DNA of 49,923 bases. Origin: Lacihabitans sp. CS3-21 (lineage in GTDB: Bacteria; Bacteroidota; Bacteroidia; Cytophagales; Spirosomataceae). The DNA lies in assembly GCF_024343675.1 (NCBI RefSeq), contig NZ_RJUD01000099.1, forward strand, positions 1 through 49,923. Reading direction: 5' to 3'. Below are positions 26,471 to 35,411 of this stretch, one piece after another. The position numbers and the translations under genes were made by a program. The notes below the pieces were generated by a model. That model did no database searches. It worked only from the letters and a program-made list of their open reading frames with translations, and was not told the DNA's origin. Each line of letters starts with the position of its first letter. Positions within the stretch are counted from its first letter, which is position 1.

Positions 26471-27753
26471 AGGTTATGTGCCGTATTTTTATTGTCATCA
26501 AAGTATTTTTCAATTTCTGTTATTGCGTTTCCAAGTCCGTTTTCGTTTCTAATTTCTTGACCAACCTTTAAAACGTTGTTTTTGATTTCGTCTTTCTGTA
26601 CAAGGTAAATAGCTGAAATTATTTTTTCTGCTTTTAGCGACTTGACGGGTATATGAACACCTAACTTTCTTTGTTCAATAATTTTTCCCCAAGTTGGTTG
26701 GTCTGTATAAAATGAAACAATGATTACTGGTAAATTGTGTCTAAACATAGTCGCCAAAGTTCCTGCACCACCGTGAAAAATACCTACTTTACATTGTGGT
26801 AAAATCGTTTCGTGATTTACATACTTTGTTATGAATAAATTGTCGTGTTTTGGTAAATTGTCAAACCGAGACCAACCTGAACAAAACAAAATTCTTTCTG
26901 TTGTCTGTTCTAAAATATGATTAATAATTTTTATAAATTTGGTAGTGTTTCCAATTCCATTACTTCCAAAACCTATGTAAATTGGTTTATCTCCTTTTGA
27001 TAGCCATTCTGTTAGTTCAGTTGGTGTCTGGTCTAAAAAATGGTTGTCTCTTTTTTGTTTAGGAATATTGATAAATCCTGTGATTTTATGGTGGCTTTCC
27101 CAGTCCTTTGGTTGTGGAATTAACGATTGACTAATGCAGTACAAATCCAAAACTTTTTGCTTGTCTATATGTGCAACTAAATTTTCTTTTAATTCGGCAA
27201 GTCCTAATTTATTTCGGTATTCGTTAGTGTCTTTCTTTACAAATTGCCAAAAGAAATATTGGGCAATTTTATAAGTAAATTTGTTGTAACAAGAAAAGTT
27301 TAAAAAATCAAAATCTCCCAAAGGAAATTCAGTTGTCGGAACAACTGGTGGCATAAAATAGGTGAGTGCTATTTTTTTATTTTGTTTTTCAACAATAGCA
27401 CTTACAATTGGAAGTGTCATTGAGTTGGCAATAATAAAATCAACTTTTGAAATGGCTTCGAAATAGCTTTTTCGCAAAGGTTCTCTGTTGTCGTGAAGTA
27501 CTTTGAAATAATACTTCATTAATTTAATTGAATTTTCGGTTTGCAGTATGTCTTGTCCTTCTATAGAGTTCATCATTGTTTCAGCATTTCCCCAAAGTGG
27601 TTGAAACGTAACACCAAAACCTTCTACAAATTCTTTAAAGTCTTCTGTTGCAGAAAGCGTTACTGTATGTCCATTGTCCATAAGTCCGAGTGCTAATGCA
27701 ATGTATGGCTGCAAGTCCCCTCTTGTTCCGTATGTAAATATTCCTATGTTCAT
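26446..27753 (-). CDS. UGT-type glycosyltransferase (GT1)
   Basis: From the ATG at 27753 the protein is 435 residues. The frame's TTG at 27774 is unlikely, because the family begins MNIGIFTYGTRGDLQPYIALA, the N-terminal GT-B motif of GT1 (sterol glucosyltransferase, macrolide glycosyltransferase) enzymes. The nucleotide-sugar site near the C-terminus reads KVGIFHGGAGTLATMFRHN then PVIIVSFYTDQPTWG, as in UDP-sugar binding GT1 enzymes. It would transfer a sugar from a nucleotide sugar to a lipid or small hydrophobic acceptor; the acceptor is unknown. It follows a Crp/Fnr gene by 52 bases, so the regulator may control it. The last 10 residues lie in the structured element. Confidence 0.88.
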   Translation of the reverse strand: MNIGIFTYGTRGDLQPYIALALGLMDNGHTVTLSATEDFKEFVEGFGVTFQPLWGNAETMMNSIEGQDILQTENSIKLMKYYFKVLHDNREPLRKSYFEAISKVDFIIANSMTLPIVSAIVEKQNKKIALTYFMPPVVPTTEFPLGDFDFLNFSCYNKFTYKIAQYFFWQFVKKDTNEYRNKLGLAELKENLVAHIDKQKVLDLYCISQSLIPQPKDWESHHKITGFINIPKQKRDNHFLDQTPTELTEWLSKGDKPIYIGFGSNGIGNTTKFIKIINHILEQTTERILFCSGWSRFDNLPKHDNLFITKYVNHETILPQCKVGIFHGGAGTLATMFRHNLPVIIVSFYTDQPTWGKIIEQRKLGVHIPVKSLKAEKIISAIYLVQKDEIKNNVLKVGQEIRNENGLGNAITEIEKYFDDNKNTAHNLSLAKVGL

Positions 27754-27805
27754 GTTACAAAAGAACAAAAACAAAAACTGAAAATTTTTAGCATAGGTTA
27801 AAAAA

Positions 27806-28369
27806 TCAATTTACTTTTCTGATTCTACTCAAAGTTACCTGATTCATACCTAAATAAGATGATATGAATCCTAAAGGAACGCGGTTAATTAAATTGGGAT
27901 GTCTTTTAATGAATTCAAGATATCGTTCTTTAGCCGAAAGTAATTGCAAGCTATCAATTTTATATTGTAAATATAACATACTTTGAATAGCGATTATACG
28001 TCCCAATCGTTCAATATCGTGATGCTTTTGATAGAGTCGTTCTAAATCAGAAAAGGATATACGAATAAATTCACAGTCTTCCAATGTTTGAACAGAGTGA
28101 ATGGTTTCTTTAACAGGGAAATTTCGAATTGTAGGGCCTATAACCATGTTTTCAACTCCAAACCAATCCGTTACTTCTTTTCCATTATGATAAAAAAAAG
28201 CCCTGACAACTCCTTTGCTGATAAAATATAAATGTTGAGACTTTGACAGTTCTTGAATTAGCATATGTTTTTTTGGGACATTAACCACTGAAATACATTC
28301 TTCAATATCGTGAATAGCAGAACCACAAAGTTTTGAAATGCTATTAATATGTTCTATAAACTTATTCAT
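27806..28369 (-). CDS. Crp/Fnr-family transcriptional regulator
   Basis: A 187-residue protein with an N-terminal cyclic-nucleotide-binding-like domain: VPKKHMLIQELSKSQHLYFISKGVVRAFF, then WFGVENMVIGP, HSVQTLEDCEFIRISFSDLERL. The C-terminal helix-turn-helix is VPLGFISSYLGMNQVTLSRIRK, as in the Crp/Fnr proteins of Bacteroidota. No Fnr-type cysteine cluster is seen, so the effector cannot be named. It leads a minus-strand set with the glycosyltransferase and esterase and sits behind leader copy 4, whose micro-ORF ends 9 bases before the ATG. Confidence 0.9.
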   Translation of the reverse strand: MNKFIEHINSISKLCGSAIHDIEECISVVNVPKKHMLIQELSKSQHLYFISKGVVRAFFYHNGKEVTDWFGVENMVIGPTIRNFPVKETIHSVQTLEDCEFIRISFSDLERLYQKHHDIERLGRIIAIQSMLYLQYKIDSLQLLSAKERYLEFIKRHPNLINRVPLGFISSYLGMNQVTLSRIRKVN

Positions 28370-28378
28370 TGCTTGGAG

Positions 28379-28500
28379 TCATAATATGGCACATAACTTA
28401 TAAATAGACGCAAAAATTGCAGTAGTTTTTGGATTGTTTTGTGCGTTCAAAAGTAACCATTGCATTTTGCTTGTGTACTTATTTTTTGAATATTCAAATT
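28379..28500 (-). repeat. Dispersed leader element, copy 4, with micro-ORF
   Basis: The minus strand carries a 28-codon ORF from the ATG at 28465 to a TGA at 28379-28381. Its central part, NNPKTTAIFASIYKL, is nearly the same as in copy 1, and the flanking TAAGTACACAAGCAAAATGC matches the other copies. The ORF stops 9 bases before the Crp/Fnr start. The -7-like box here is degenerate (TATTCAAA). Confidence 0.6.
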
Positions 28501-28812
28501 TAATGAAAGAATTGAGAAATTCTTCATTATTAGTTCCTAGTGTTGATTCAACAGCTTTTTTGAAAATAAGGAATTATTTTGCCTTTAGTAATTTCACTGC
28601 TTTCTTTTATTTGTCGGTTTGATTCCACTTTTGAATATTTTTTGAGAAATATTCAAAAGAACTTAACGATACAGTTAAAAGTGGAACTCTGGGTTTTAAA
28701 AAACAGCATTTCAATACTCAAACAATAAAATCAAAGAAGCTCGAAGTACTTCAGGAAATTTGAACTTTAGCAAAATTTTCCTAAATTAGATTTTTATATT
28801 CAACCTAAAAAA
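28501..28812. other. Gap with a nested inverted repeat, ahead of the plus-strand operon
   Basis: CTTTTGAATATTT (28628-28640) pairs perfectly with AAATATTCAAAAG (28647-28659), while the overlapping outer TTCCACTTTT (28623-28632) can instead pair with AAAAGTGGAA (28677-28686), so two mutually exclusive folds exist. A weak TAGATTTT box at 28787 could belong to the plus-strand operon. No gene is visible. Confidence 0.5.
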
Positions 28813-31110
28813 ATGAAAATCAATCATTTACTTGTATTGGTTTTAAGTGTGTGTATAAGTATTTACACGCTTAATGCTTGTACCGATTCCGCTGCACAAG
28901 GTTCGGAGATGCCCGATGTGGTAGATTATAATTTTCATGTAAGGCCCATTTTGGCAGATAATTGTTTTGCTTGCCATGGTCCAGATGCCAAAAAAAGACA
29001 AGCGGGACTAAGGCTCGATATCGCCGAAGAGGCTTATAAAGCTTTAAAAGAAAATCCTACAAAACACGCCCTCGTTCCCCGGAAACCCAAACAATCAGAG
29101 GTGTATCTACGCTTAATAACCAAAGATGCCGAACTAAAAATGCCTCCGATAGATTCAAAGCTGTCTTTGACCGAATCACAGATTGAAATCATAGAAAAAT
29201 GGATAAAACAAGGAGCGATTTATAAACCTCATTGGGCTTTTTTGGCTCCTAAACAGGCTCCTTTGCCCGATGTGGACGACGAAGATTGGGTAAGCAACGA
29301 AATAGATTATTTTATTTTAGAAAAATTAGAAAACAACCATGTAAAGCCCAACCCCACAGCAGATGACGAAAGCCTACTGAAAAGGCTTTCCATAGACCTT
29401 ACGGGTCTGCCACCCACCACGCAACAAATGGATGCCAAGGATAACTACGAAAAGCAAGTCGATCACTTGTTGGCCAGCCCCAAATACGGAGAAAAAATGG
29501 CGGTTTATTGGATGGATCTGGCAAGATTTGCAGACTCTCACGGTTTTCAAGATGACAGCTATCGTAGCCAATGGCCTTGGAGAGACTGGGTGATCAATGC
29601 ATTTAACAAAAACATGCCTTACAATACCTTTGTGAGCATGCAGCTTTCTGGCGACCTGATGCCCAACGCCACGAAAGAACATATTTTGGCCACGGCTTTT
29701 AATAGAAATCATAAAATTACGGAAGAAGGCGGTATAGTAGATGAAGAATACCGGGTGTCGTATGTGGCAGATAGAACCAATACTTTTAGCAAGGCATTTT
29801 TGGGCCTGACCATGGAATGTGCAGCCTGCCATGACCACAAGTATGACCCATTTTCGCAAAAAAACTATTACCAACTTTTTTCATTTTTTAATAATGTTCC
29901 CGAAAAAGGCATTGAGTCGGTAGTGGGAGGGCCCGAAACCTATGCAAAAAAACCTTTTATAAAAATCACCAAAGGAGAGGTGGACTCATTGCTCCAGTTT
30001 ATTTCCAAAAAAGACACCAACGAGCTCATAGTTTCGGTAATGGGGGAACTAGAAGACAGCATCCGCCCCACCTATGTACTTGAAAGGGGTGCTTATGATA
30101 AACTTGGGGCTTTGGTTTTTCCACAAACACCCGAATCAGTTTTGCCTTTTAATTCAAAATATCCTAAAAACAGATTGGGCTTGAGCCAGTGGTTGTTTGA
30201 TAAAAAAAATCCGCTTACGGCCAGAGTTTTTGTAAATCAAATTTGGCAAGAGTTTTTCGGAAAAGGACTGGTAAAAACCCCAGGAGACTTTGGTATGCAA
30301 GGGGCATTACCTACTCACCCCGAATTATTGGATTGGCTGGCGGTTGATTTTGTGAATCATGGTTGGGACATCAAACATCTCATTCGAAAAATTGTGACAT
30401 CGGCTACTTATAAGCAGTCTGCCGTCATTTCAAAAGAAAAATATGAAAAGGACCCCGAAAATGTTTTAATGTCTCGGGCTCCACGATTTAGAATCAAAGC
30501 AGAGTTTATCAGAGATTTGATTTTGGCCAGCAGTGGTTTATTAAATCAAAGTATCGGTGGGCCTAGTATAAAGCCTTACCAACCCGAAGGTCTTTGGGAG
30601 GGAGCCACTTCGGGTAGAGGCATTCTTTCTATTTATAAACAAGACCACGGCTTTGATTTATACCGAAGAGGTCTCTATAGCTTTGTTAAACGCACTGTTC
30701 CTCCGCCAGCGATGACCATCTTTGATGCCAGCAACCGAGACCAGTGCCAGATAGAACGCCTACCTACCAATACGCCATTGCAGGCTTTGGTGTTGATGAA
30801 CGACCCCACAGTTTTAGAAGCCTCACGGGTGCTGGGAGCGAAACTTTTGGAAAATAAGCATCCATTGAAAGACAAACTATCTCAAGCATTTAGAGCCATC
30901 GTATGCAGAAAACCCAATGAAAAAGAGCTGGTTTTGTTAGATAATTATTACCATCTATTGGCCAAGTCTATGACAAAAGCAAAAGCCGAAAAGCTGTTGA
31001 AAGTAGGAGAGTATCCCATAAAACCGCAATTGGATAAAGTTCAACTGGCCAGCCTCATGCAGGTCATAGCGTCCATATATAATTTAGAAGAAACCTTTTC
31101 AAGAACATAA
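28813..31110 (+). CDS. PSCyt1/DUF1549-DUF1553 cytochrome lipoprotein
   Basis: A 765-residue lipoprotein (signal helix, lipobox LNAC, Cys23). Residues 37-135 are a planctomycete-type cytochrome c domain (PF07635) with heme motif CFACH (C51, C54, H55) and a KMPP segment (109-112) near the usual Met. DUF1549/PSCyt2 follows, from about 160, with FADSHGFQDD and a second CAACHDHKYDP (C336, C339, H340), which may bind another heme or a metal. The C-terminal half is DUF1553/PSD1 (NRLGLSQWLFDKKNPLTARVFVNQIWQEFFGKGLV). Family role unproven; probably periplasmic redox chemistry on polymers. It is followed after two bases by the DUF1501 gene, a standard pairing. Confidence 0.92.
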   Translation: MKINHLLVLVLSVCISIYTLNACTDSAAQGSEMPDVVDYNFHVRPILADNCFACHGPDAKKRQAGLRLDIAEEAYKALKENPTKHALVPRKPKQSEVYLRLITKDAELKMPPIDSKLSLTESQIEIIEKWIKQGAIYKPHWAFLAPKQAPLPDVDDEDWVSNEIDYFILEKLENNHVKPNPTADDESLLKRLSIDLTGLPPTTQQMDAKDNYEKQVDHLLASPKYGEKMAVYWMDLARFADSHGFQDDSYRSQWPWRDWVINAFNKNMPYNTFVSMQLSGDLMPNATKEHILATAFNRNHKITEEGGIVDEEYRVSYVADRTNTFSKAFLGLTMECAACHDHKYDPFSQKNYYQLFSFFNNVPEKGIESVVGGPETYAKKPFIKITKGEVDSLLQFISKKDTNELIVSVMGELEDSIRPTYVLERGAYDKLGALVFPQTPESVLPFNSKYPKNRLGLSQWLFDKKNPLTARVFVNQIWQEFFGKGLVKTPGDFGMQGALPTHPELLDWLAVDFVNHGWDIKHLIRKIVTSATYKQSAVISKEKYEKDPENVLMSRAPRFRIKAEFIRDLILASSGLLNQSIGGPSIKPYQPEGLWEGATSGRGILSIYKQDHGFDLYRRGLYSFVKRTVPPPAMTIFDASNRDQCQIERLPTNTPLQALVLMNDPTVLEASRVLGAKLLENKHPLKDKLSQAFRAIVCRKPNEKELVLLDNYYHLLAKSMTKAKAEKLLKVGEYPIKPQLDKVQLASLMQVIASIYNLEETFSRT

Positions 31111-31112
31111 TC

Positions 31113-32567
31113 ATGAACAAAAATTTTCTTGAACACCAATTGAATTTCAACAGAAGGCGATTTTTGTCTCAATTGAGTATGGGTGTGGGCGGCGTAGCTT
31201 TGGGCTCACTGTTAATGCCCGATCTTTTTAGTGGGAAAAATGTCGCCGAGGCCAATTTGTCGCCGGGTATTCCTGACTTTGCACCTAAGGCCAAGCGGGT
31301 TATTTATATGTTTCAAAACGGAGCCCCTTCTCAGCTCGAATCATTCGATTACAAACCCAAACTCACAGAGATGTTTGGCCAAGAACTTCCGGCATCTATC
31401 AGAGGTGAACAGCGACTCACCGGCATGACGGCCAATCAATCTACTTTTCCTTTAGTAGGTTCTTTTGCGGGTTTTAAACAATATGGCCAATCGGGGGCTT
31501 GGATCAGTGATTTGTTTCCTTATACCTCCAAAATAGTAGACGATATTTGTATTGTGCGGTCTATGCATACCGAGGCTATCAACCACGACCCAGCCCTTAC
31601 GTTTTTTCAAACCGGTGCCCAGCAAGGCAATAGGCCCAGCATGGGTGCTTGGCTCAGTTATGGCTTAGGCAGTGAAAACAAAAACTTGCCGGCCTTTACG
31701 GTATTGCTTTCCAGAGGGGTGGGCAATGGGCAAGGTGTGTATTCAAAACTTTGGACCAATGGATTTTTAGAGTCTATACATCAAGGGGTGCAATTTAGCA
31801 GTGGTGAAAACCCTGTTTTGTATTTAAAAGATCCAGATGGAATGAATCGGGAAGACCGACGAAAGATGTTAGATAATTTGGCAGCCATGAACCAGCTTTC
31901 TTACGATAAATTTGGTGACCCAGAAATAACATCCAAGATACAGCAATACGAAATGGCCTACAGAATGCAAACGGCTGTTCCCGAAATAATGGATCTTTCA
32001 AGTGAGCCTGACAACGTAATAAAAATGTATGGCCCCGACTGTTTGGTGCCGGGTACTTATGCTGCCAATTGCCTTATGGCGAGGAAATTATCTGAAAGTG
32101 GGGTGCGTTTTGTTCAACTATATCACCAAGGCTGGGATCAACACGGCAATCTGCCTTATGAAATTACCAAACAGGCAAAAGATGTAGATCAAGCTTCGGC
32201 GGCTTTGGTGAGCGATTTGAAACAAAGAGGGCTTTTAGATGAAACCTTGGTGATTTGGGGAGGGGAATTTGGAAGAACCAATTTTAGTCAAGGCACTTTG
32301 ACGCCCGATAATTATGGTCGTGACCACCACCCAAGATGTTTTAGTATTTGGATGGCAGGCGGAGGCATAAAGCCCGGAATAGTGTATGGAGAAACCGACG
32401 AGTTGGGTTATAATGTAATTAAAGACCCTGTACATGTGCATGATTTTCAGGCTACTGTATTAAACCAGCTGGGCTTGGATCATGAAAAACTCGTCTACAA
32501 ACATCTCGGTAGAAGGTTCAGGCTTACAGATGTTTCGGGCAAAGTAGTAAAAGACATCATTTCTTAA
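31113..32567 (+). CDS. DUF1501 protein with a Tat-type signal
   Basis: A 484-residue protein of the DUF1501 family, which has an alkaline-phosphatase/sulfatase-like fold. It begins with a twin-arginine-type leader NRRRFLSQLSMGVGGVALG (R14-R16, hydrophobic core to about 35). Motifs include IYMFQNGAPSQLESFD, SMHTEAINHDPA (a likely metal or active-site region), GWDQHGNL and VIWGGEFGRTNFSQG, all expected of DUF1501. Tat export suggests folding with a cofactor before secretion. The gene starts two bases after the DUF1549-DUF1553 gene. The two families are nearly always linked, which suggests they work as a pair. Confidence 0.92.
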   Translation: MNKNFLEHQLNFNRRRFLSQLSMGVGGVALGSLLMPDLFSGKNVAEANLSPGIPDFAPKAKRVIYMFQNGAPSQLESFDYKPKLTEMFGQELPASIRGEQRLTGMTANQSTFPLVGSFAGFKQYGQSGAWISDLFPYTSKIVDDICIVRSMHTEAINHDPALTFFQTGAQQGNRPSMGAWLSYGLGSENKNLPAFTVLLSRGVGNGQGVYSKLWTNGFLESIHQGVQFSSGENPVLYLKDPDGMNREDRRKMLDNLAAMNQLSYDKFGDPEITSKIQQYEMAYRMQTAVPEIMDLSSEPDNVIKMYGPDCLVPGTYAANCLMARKLSESGVRFVQLYHQGWDQHGNLPYEITKQAKDVDQASAALVSDLKQRGLLDETLVIWGGEFGRTNFSQGTLTPDNYGRDHHPRCFSIWMAGGGIKPGIVYGETDELGYNVIKDPVHVHDFQATVLNQLGLDHEKLVYKHLGRRFRLTDVSGKVVKDIIS

Positions 32568-32614
32568 AAACAACCATGGTTTCAAATTCATTTCCCATTC
32601 TTGCGTAAAACGGT

Positions 32615-34765
32615 ATGAAAAAAAGTCTTAAAGGCTATTTAGAAGCATTTCTTTTCTTGTTTAACATCTTATTGGTATTCTTGCTGATATTTGAAAACTA
32701 CATTCAAATTCCTTTATGGATGTTTCCTCTTGGTCGTTTGCATCCGCTCGTTTTACATTTTCCAATAGCTTTCTTGCTTTTACTTTTACTTTTTGATGCT
32801 TTTCGACCAAGGTTTGAAATGGAAGTGGAGCATTTTGTTATAAAATATTCATCGCATTTATTACTCATCGCTGTTTTTGTAACTACCGCTTCTGCCATTT
32901 CTGGATTGTTTGTGTCTCAAGAGGAAGGCTATGATCCGGAATCGGTAAATTGGCACAAGTGGACGGGTAGTGGCATGTCGGTTTTGGGGTATTTTTATTA
33001 TGTTTTTAGAACCAAAATTGAAGCAAATAAAATGGTCCAAAGGTTTGCTACCTTTGGCTTAATTGGTCTTTTGTTGATTACCGGCCATTTGGGAGCCACC
33101 ATTACCCATGGCGAAAACTTTGTTTTCGAAAGTTGGAAACCACAAAGCGTTGTAGAAATAGACAATGCGGAGGTTTTTACAGATTTGGTGCAGCCCATTT
33201 TTGAAGAAAAGTGTGTTTCCTGCCACAACGATAAAAAAACAAAAGGCGAGCTGAAGCTTAATTCCGTCGCAAACATTAAAAAAGGAGGTAAAACAGGGCC
33301 TCTTTTTGAGGGCAAAGATGCTGAAAAGAGTTTGTTAATGAAGCGTATTTTTCTAGATATAGACCATAAAGAACACATGCCACCCAAAGGAAAAACACAG
33401 CTAAGTTTGGAGGAGAAACAAATCCTAAAATGGTGGGTACAAAAAAATGCCGCCTTTAATTTAAAAGTGAAGGAGCTTCCTAAAAACGATTCTTTGTATA
33501 ATTTGGCCCAAAAAAGGTTTACTAAAAGCACAACAGAAGAAAAATATGATTTTAAAAAAGCCAGTGCAGAAACTATACAGAAACTAAACAATGAATATCG
33601 GGTGATCAGCACCCTTTCAAAAACTTCGAATGCCCTGGAGGTTACTTTGTTTAATTCGAAATTCTATGCGGCTAAATCATTGGAGGATTTAACCGAAATT
33701 AAAGACCAAATGGTTACGCTGAATCTCAGTAAAGTACCAGTTGCGGATAAGGATTTAAAAACCATCAGTCAGTTTAAAAATTTACGTCATCTTAATTTAA
33801 ATTTCACCAAAATTTCTGGAAAAGACTTCGGCGGATTGGTTGCTTTGCCGCATTTAAAAACCTTGGATTTGGGCGAAATAAAGGTATATTTAAAGAGTTT
33901 CAGAGATTTTTTAAAGAAAAGTAAAAACCTGAAGTCGGTGAGCTTATGGAACAGTAACTTAAGTAAAGCAGAACTGCTCAGTTTAGAAAAAGAGTTTCAA
34001 AATATAAATATTATAAAGGGTAAAGAGGAAAATATCCTAAAACTCAATTTGCCTTTTTTGAATAATAAACCAGTTGTTTTTAAAGATTCCATAGATTTGA
34101 AAATAGCACATCCCATAAAAAACGTAACCATAAGATTTACAACGGATCTAACGGAACCTGACAGCTTAAAATCTAAAATATACGTTCCTGGCAAAACGGT
34201 CCTTCAAAAAACCACCACGATCAAAGCCAAAGCTTATAAAACTGGGTGGATGGGCAGTGATATGGCCACATTTACAGTTTTTAAAAACCACTATAAACCC
34301 GACTCTGTGGTGCTGTTGAGTAAACTTAACCGTGTGCATCCTGCCAACGGCTCGGCCACGTTTTTTGATCAAGTATTTGGTACATTTAACGCCAACAGCC
34401 CCGCTTGGGCCAACAACTGGGCAGGTTTTAGAAACAACGACATGGAGCTTTTAATGGTTTACAAAAACCCAACCTCGGTTTCAGAAGTTTCAATAAACTT
34501 GCTCATTGAGACCGAAACAGGAATCTATCCGCCTCAACTCATAGAAATATGGGGAGGAACCTCTGAAAAAAACATGAAGAAATTAGGGACATCAAAGCCC
34601 ATTCAACCCAAGCAATCCACCAAACCCTTTATGCAGGTGGCTAGCTGCAAAATAAAACCATTTAAAGGAACGTATTTCAAGCTTGTGGCCAAGCCATTCA
34701 ATGTACTTCGAGATGGCAAACCCAACCCCGCATTATTTTTGATAGACGAGGTTTTTGTGAATTGA
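32615..34765 (+). CDS. Membrane-anchored cytochrome c with LRR and HEX_C-like modules
   Basis: A 716-residue protein with an unusual domain order. Residues 1-165 hold about five membrane helices (FPLGRLHPLVLHFPIAFLLL resembles the DUF2231/predicted-membrane type). Residues 185-275 are a planctomycete-type cytochrome c domain: heme motif CVSCH (C200, C203, H204) and HMPPKG with M255 as probable axial ligand. Leucine-rich repeats follow (about 360-470: LNLSKVPVADKDLKTI, HLNLNFTKISGKDF, TLDLGEIKVYL, SVSLWNSNLSKAEL), then a CHB_HEX_C-like Ig module (IRFTTDLTEPDSLKSKIY) and a discoidin-like C-terminus. It starts 47 bases after the DUF1501 gene and probably belongs to the same operon, anchoring the system in the membrane. 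Confidence 0.88.
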   Translation: MKKSLKGYLEAFLFLFNILLVFLLIFENYIQIPLWMFPLGRLHPLVLHFPIAFLLLLLLFDAFRPRFEMEVEHFVIKYSSHLLLIAVFVTTASAISGLFVSQEEGYDPESVNWHKWTGSGMSVLGYFYYVFRTKIEANKMVQRFATFGLIGLLLITGHLGATITHGENFVFESWKPQSVVEIDNAEVFTDLVQPIFEEKCVSCHNDKKTKGELKLNSVANIKKGGKTGPLFEGKDAEKSLLMKRIFLDIDHKEHMPPKGKTQLSLEEKQILKWWVQKNAAFNLKVKELPKNDSLYNLAQKRFTKSTTEEKYDFKKASAETIQKLNNEYRVISTLSKTSNALEVTLFNSKFYAAKSLEDLTEIKDQMVTLNLSKVPVADKDLKTISQFKNLRHLNLNFTKISGKDFGGLVALPHLKTLDLGEIKVYLKSFRDFLKKSKNLKSVSLWNSNLSKAELLSLEKEFQNINIIKGKEENILKLNLPFLNNKPVVFKDSIDLKIAHPIKNVTIRFTTDLTEPDSLKSKIYVPGKTVLQKTTTIKAKAYKTGWMGSDMATFTVFKNHYKPDSVVLLSKLNRVHPANGSATFFDQVFGTFNANSPAWANNWAGFRNNDMELLMVYKNPTSVSEVSINLLIETETGIYPPQLIEIWGGTSEKNMKKLGTSKPIQPKQSTKPFMQVASCKIKPFKGTYFKLVAKPFNVLRDGKPNPALFLIDEVFVN

Positions 34766-35411
34766 TGGTTAATAGTCTGATATTTTTATTGTCAGTTCGA
34801 GCGTAGAATAGAACCCGCAGTGGTGATTTGCTTTCGTTCGGGATGCCGTACCAGTCGAACGCAACCCCTGTTGATATGCTGCTATTTACTATAACACCTC
34901 AGCTTGAGCCCCTCGAAGGCAAGTCCTTGTGTTTTGCTTTTCTCAGCTTAGACCTCATGGATATTCTACTAATGTAAATAATTACTCAAAAAAAATAGTG
35001 GATTTAGAGTTACTGTCATCCGACTAAAATGAATTTAATTAAAAAATTTACCCTCATTGGTCATGTAACCTTGATTTTGTTTTCACCTCTCCCCTTACTG
35101 ACTGGCGTCGCCTCGCCGGCGGGGCCTTCATTTTTGCCAGTCGTGGCACCGTTCGAAAAAAAACGAATCGGAGTGGCGTACCACCAAAAAAAACTGCACG
35201 GCAGCGGCCGACCGCCTGCAAACTCACACATTCAAAATTCTCATATACAAGCAGTTATAAAAATATTCCCTATAGAGAATTTTGACTGTGTTCAAACAGT
35301 GCAGGGCGATATAAAGATTTCATTTTTTTCATTTTTTTCTCGGATGACAGTAATTTAGAATTGAAAAGATATAATTTTAAATCTGCAATGTGACATATTT
35401 ATGAATACGAT
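34766..35411. other. Intergenic region with GC-rich patch and REP-like sequence
   Basis: TCAGTTCGAGCG begins at about 34793 and CCAGTCGAACGC at about 34852, an inverted pair typical of REP-like sequences. About 35100-35235 is distinctly GC-rich (GCCTCGCCGGCGGGGCC) in otherwise AT-rich DNA, and looks like inserted DNA. A 109-codon frame at 35029-35358 with a hydrophobic start is open across it, but it has no recognisable domain and crosses the composition break, so I do not call a gene. Confidence 0.45.

Noticed and set aside
35029-35358. 109-codon plus-strand frame with a hydrophobic N-terminus
   Set aside because: It crosses a sharp GC change, has no domain, and its second half looks like non-coding DNA.
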